The position numbers and the translations under genes are program-made. The notes below the pieces were generated by a model. It saw nothing but the letters and a program-made list of their open reading frames with translations, searched no databases and was not told where the DNA came from. A stretch of 64,000 bases of DNA from Streptomyces sp. yr375 (lineage in GTDB: Bacteria; Actinomycetota; Actinomycetes; Streptomycetales; Streptomycetaceae). This document shows positions 61,501 through 64,000 of this stretch, one piece after another. The stretch's first letter is position 1. The number at the start of each line of letters is the position of its first letter. The stretch covers positions 62,001 to 126,000 of the forward strand of contig NZ_FOFF01000017.1 in assembly GCF_900110755.1 (NCBI RefSeq), written 5' to 3'.

Positions 61501-64000
61501 CCGGCCGACCCGGTGTGGCTGGGCTCGGTCAAGTCGAACCTCGGGCACACGCAGGCCGCGGCGGGGGTGGCGGGCGTGATCAAGATGATCGAGGCGATGC
61601 GCCACGACGAGCTGCCCGCCTCGCTGTACGCGGAGCAGCCGTCGCCGCACGTCGACTGGGACGCCGGCGCGGTACGGCTGCTCGACCGGGCGCGCCCCTG
61701 GCCGCGCGGTGACCGCCCGCGCCGCGCGGCGATCTCGTCGTTCGGCATCGGCGGCACGAACGCCCACGTGATCATCGAGGAGCCGCCGGGGGCCGACGCG
61801 GATCCCGGCAGCGAGTCAGGGGACAGTCAGTCAAGGGACAGTGAATCGAGGGACGGTGAGTCAAGGGGCCTGCCCGTCGCCCCCTGGCTGGTGGGCGGCG
61901 GTGACGAGGCCGGGCTGCGCGCCCACGCCGGGAGGCTGGCGGCAGCGCTGGCCGACGTGAACGGCGCGTCCGCCGCGCTGGACGCCGGGTACTCGCTGGC
62001 GACGACCCGGACGCCGCTGCCGCGCCGGGCGGCCGTCCTGGCCGGCGACGCAGAGGGCCTGCTCGCAGGGCTGCGCGACCTGGCCGCCGGGATGGACGGT
62101 CCGGCGGTGCTGCGGGGCACCGCACGCACGCGTCCCAAGGTGGCGTTGCTCTGCGCGGGCCAGGGTGCCCAACGGCCCGGCATGGGGCGTGAGTTGCGCG
62201 CGGCCTTCCCCGTCTTCGACACGGCGTTCACCGCGCTGTGCGAGGAGTTCACCCCGTGGCTCGACCGCCCCCTGCTGGAGGTGATCGACGCCGACGACGA
62301 CGGCCCACTGCACCGCACCGACTATGCGCAGCCCGCCCTGTTCGCCTTCGAGGTCGCCCTGCACACACTCCTCGCCGACTGGGGCGTGCACCCGGACTAC
62401 CTGGTCGGACACTCCATCGGTGAGCTGGCCGCCGCCCACATCGCCGGGGTGTTCTCCCGCGCCGACGCGGTACGGCTGGTCGCCGCCCGGGGCCGGTTGA
62501 TGGCGGCGCTGCCCGACGGCGGCGCGATGGTCGCCGTCCGCGCGCCGCTGGCCGAGGTGACGCGGCTGTTGGACGAGGAGCCAGGCCCGGTCGCGGTCGC
62601 GGCCGTGAACGGTCCCGCGTCGGTCGTGCTGTCCGGTGCCGAGGACGCGGTGACGGCGCTGGCGGCCCGGATCGGACGGCCGTCCCGCCGCCTGCGGGTG
62701 AGCCATGCCTTCCACTCGCCGCTGCTGGACCCGATGCTCGCCGAGTACCGTGCGGTCGCCGAGTCGGTGACGTACCACCGGCCGACCGTCCCTGTGGTGT
62801 CCACGCTGACCGGCCGTCCCGAGCCCGAGGCCCTCGCCACCGCCGACTACTGGGTACGGCAGGCGCGCGAGCCGGTCCGCTTCGCCGACGCCGTCGGGTA
62901 TCTGGCCGAGGACGGCGTCACGGCGTTCATCGAGGCCGGTCCGGCCGCCTCGCTCGGCACGGCCGCCGAGGAGTGCCTCGGGCCGGACACAGACGCGGTG
63001 TTCACGTCCTGCGCCGACCCCCGTACGGCCCTGGCGGCGCTGGCCGCGCTGCATGTGCACGGGGTGGCGGTGGACTGGCGGTCGGTGTACGCGGGCAGCG
63101 GTGCCCGGCGGCGCGCGCTGCCCACGTATCCCTTCCAGCGGCAGCGGTACTGGCTGAACGCCGTCCGGCACCGTCCCCCGGCCGGTCACCCCCTGATGGG
63201 GCAGCCGCAGCCCGATGCGGACGGGCCCGGCATCCGGCACACCGCCGTGCTGTCCACCGCCCGCCACCCCTGGCTCGCCGACCACGCGATCGGCGACCGG
63301 GTGGTGGTGCCCGCGACGCTCTTCGCCGAGCTGGCCTGCCGGGCCGCCGGCACCCCCGGCACCGTCCGGCTGGCCGAACTGGCCTTCCACGAGCCGCTCG
63401 TACTGCCGTCGAACGAGCAGATGCAGGTGCAGGTGGTGGCCGGGGCGCCGGACGAGACGGGCGGCCGACCGGTGACCGTCTGGGCCCGCCCCGCCGACGC
63501 TCCGGGGCCCTGGCGGCGGCACGCCACCGCGACGACCGCCCCGGCCGAACCGCCGCCCGCCGCTCCGCCCGGCGCGTGGCCGCCCCCGGGTGCCGAGCGG
63601 ATCCCGGTCGACTATCCGCGCCTCGCGGCGTACGGCCACCACTACGGTCCCGCCTTCCGCGCGGTGACCGCCCTGTGGCGCGGCGACGGCGAACTCTTCG
63701 CCGAACTGGCGCTGCCGCCCGGGGAAGCGGCGACGGCGGCCTCGTACACCCTGCACCCCGCCCTGTTCGACGCGGCACTGCACGCCGCACTGCTCGCCGA
63801 GGACCCGGGCAAGGCACCGGGCGGACGGCCTCGTCAGCCGCAGGCGCCCCTCGCCTGCACCGGTCTGACGGTGTACGCGACCGGTGCCTCCGCCGCGCGG
63901 GCCGTCGTACGGCGGCTCGGCCCGGACGAGTTCCGGGTCACCCTCACCGACCGGGCGGGCCGGCCGCTCGCCGCCGTCGACTCCGTGGTCACCCGCGCGA
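58594..64000 (+). CDS. Modular type I polyketide synthase: CoA ligase-ACP loading unit plus KS-AT-DH (partial)
   Basis: Open at the right edge; 1802 residues visible. Residues 1-525 are an acyl-CoA ligase/adenylation starter domain (YTSGTSGTARAAV from Tyr183, GWYRTGDLGRL near 402, GGKPRR near 511). An ACP follows with phosphopantetheine Ser576 (GLTSMDAM). The KS has Cys810 (DTACSSS), EGHGTGT and NLGHTQ. The AT has Ser1274 (GHSIG) and HAFH at about 1371, indicating malonyl-CoA. The DH has His1564 and Asp1726, with HAIGDRVVVP where HxxxGxxxxP is usual. Codon 22 is TTA (58657), implying bldA control. GTG at 58594 is used. Such starters often load an aryl or other carboxylic acid. Confidence 0.95.
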   Translation, partial: MGTAEAFDVRWSVPELLVANSLRQGGKLAFADDRRGVSWAELERRTARLAARLEVPRGSRVAFCLDACVELVEGLLATVRAAAVGVPLSSRGTDAELAELLTDCDPSVLVTDRRNLPRIARLTAGRPLRLVVTGEGPLPADVTRFETLAAEPPQPPQPPQPSQPSSAVPRDDLGLDEPAWLLYTSGTSGTARAAVSSQRSALWSSVACYRPRLGLSEADRVLWPLPLSHTYAHSLCVLGTTVAGASARITATPEPAELARLVGEFAPTVLAGVPLTYRQLLDAGLGTVPSLRFCVTAGAPSEPALREQVETRFGAPLLDGYGSTETCGKIAMESPDGPRTPGGSGRPLPGMEVRIVAPETGRDAPETKDEGEGEGEIWVRGPGLMLGYHNRPEDTADAVRDGWYRTGDLGRLGEDGVLTVTGRVTDRIVRGGENVDPAEVEQVLRGLPGVRDAAVVARAHPLLGEVPVAFVVPARPTLDPAALLRACASVLSAHKVPDEILFTPAVPRTAGGKPRRALLREALAGRPAEPPLARLAGRTPGERRAALTDLVCAETSAIRGTAADPGTAFADLGLTSMDAMTLWHRLSLRTGLRLPATLVWDHPNPAAVAAHLNTRLHGSSTPTPAPVLTTAPPRGAEAEPVAIVAVGCRYPGGVRSPEDLWRVAADGVDATGDFPTDRGWDLAALHDPDPDHLGTTYTRRGGFLDGVADFDPLFFGMSPREALATDPQQRLLLEVAWETLERAGVPAPALRGSSTGVFVGLMHVGGYGSGLSPHELEAQIGIGSAGSVASGRVAYVLGLRGPVLTLDTACSSSLVAMDLAAKSLRAGECTLALAGGVTVLSTPQPFVAFSRQRALSPDGRCRSFAAGADGTAWAEGVGLVLLEKLSDARRNGHPVLAVLRGSAVNSDGASNGLTAPNGEAQQDLIRLALADAGLRPADVDAVEGHGTGTALGDPIEAGALLATYGQGRDPADPVWLGSVKSNLGHTQAAAGVAGVIKMIEAMRHDELPASLYAEQPSPHVDWDAGAVRLLDRARPWPRGDRPRRAAISSFGIGGTNAHVIIEEPPGADADPGSESGDSQSRDSESRDGESRGLPVAPWLVGGGDEAGLRAHAGRLAAALADVNGASAALDAGYSLATTRTPLPRRAAVLAGDAEGLLAGLRDLAAGMDGPAVLRGTARTRPKVALLCAGQGAQRPGMGRELRAAFPVFDTAFTALCEEFTPWLDRPLLEVIDADDDGPLHRTDYAQPALFAFEVALHTLLADWGVHPDYLVGHSIGELAAAHIAGVFSRADAVRLVAARGRLMAALPDGGAMVAVRAPLAEVTRLLDEEPGPVAVAAVNGPASVVLSGAEDAVTALAARIGRPSRRLRVSHAFHSPLLDPMLAEYRAVAESVTYHRPTVPVVSTLTGRPEPEALATADYWVRQAREPVRFADAVGYLAEDGVTAFIEAGPAASLGTAAEECLGPDTDAVFTSCADPRTALAALAALHVHGVAVDWRSVYAGSGARRRALPTYPFQRQRYWLNAVRHRPPAGHPLMGQPQPDADGPGIRHTAVLSTARHPWLADHAIGDRVVVPATLFAELACRAAGTPGTVRLAELAFHEPLVLPSNEQMQVQVVAGAPDETGGRPVTVWARPADAPGPWRRHATATTAPAEPPPAAPPGAWPPPGAERIPVDYPRLAAYGHHYGPAFRAVTALWRGDGELFAELALPPGEAATAASYTLHPALFDAALHAALLAEDPGKAPGGRPRQPQAPLACTGLTVYATGASAARAVVRRLGPDEFRVTLTDRAGRPLAAVDSVVTRA
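61813..61868 (+). repeat. 15-bp tandem repeat in the KS-AT linker
   Basis: Three and a half imperfect 15-bp units starting at 61813, 61828, 61843 and 61858 (for example CAGTCAAGGGACAGT) encode a five-residue repeat of the ESRDG/QSRDS type in the KS-AT linker. Confidence 0.75.

Noticed and set aside
61861-63783. 640-residue minus-strand frame inside the PKS
   Set aside because: The plus strand carries unbroken PKS domains with all catalytic motifs.

Overview
The window is high-GC chromosomal DNA from an actinomycete, almost certainly a Streptomyces. Supporting signs are third-position GC saturation, frequent GTG starts, 4-bp ATGA/GTGA gene overlaps, a perfect CebR-type box, an in-frame TTA (bldA-type) codon at the start of a polyketide synthase gene, and many families typical of Streptomyces (SpoIIE-type phosphatase, Rv1733c-like protein, GH53/GH42 locus, GH5_8-CBM2 mannanase). 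No rRNA, tRNA, CRISPR array, transposase, phage gene or origin was found.

Layout. 1-8.6 kb: 5' part of an OYE-type dienoyl-CoA reductase, small hypothetical and secreted proteins, a PAS-PAS-GAF-PP2C phosphatase, a PrmC-like methyltransferase, a MarR regulator and a coupled GNAT/quinone-reductase pair. 8.8-18.4 kb: a sulfite-oxidase-like protein coupled to a flavin reductase, acetyl-xylan-type esterase, serine hydrolase, methyltransferase, a short second Rho with a long C/U-rich leader, and a D,D-carboxypeptidase. 18.2-21 kb: two coupled polyprenol-dependent mannosyltransferases. 21-27.2 kb: amino-acid amide catabolism, with glutaminase, aspartate ammonia-lyase, and a GntR/permease/asparaginase operon. 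27.3-29.4 kb: UppP and a crcB-DUF190-crcB fluoride locus whose DUF190 gene is frameshifted. 30.6-38.8 kb: a complete galactan locus. Secreted GH53 endo-galactanase and GH42 beta-galactosidase lie opposite a GanSPQ-like ABC importer and a LacI regulator, which mirrors the Bacillus gan operon. 38.9-46.3 kb: VOC protein, two MarR regulators, SseB-like protein, MerR with a divergent MFS exporter, a long-form GAPDH and 6-phosphogluconate dehydrogenase. 46.5-54.7 kb: secreted mannanase under a CebR box, then an L-fuconate-dehydratase-like enzyme divergent from a ribose/fucose-type ABC importer and a GntR regulator. 54.7-58.4 kb: an orphan deaminase-like protein carrying an LQRTAGN header, a DctA symporter and a YceI protein. 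58.6-64 kb: the 5' end of a large modular type I PKS gene that runs off the window.

Themes. Carbon acquisition dominates (galactan, mannan, acetylated glycans, a fucose-type sugar, dicarboxylates, Asn/Asp/Gln), and many of the enzymes sit beside a regulator and a readable operator. The least ordinary items are the PKS (CoA-ligase/ACP starter unit fused to a malonyl extension module, TTA at codon 22), the deaminase-like protein with an N-terminal header known from contractile-injection-associated Streptomyces proteins, the leader-controlled short Rho, the frameshifted fluoride-locus gene, and the 214-bp antisense overlap between a carboxypeptidase and a glycosyltransferase.
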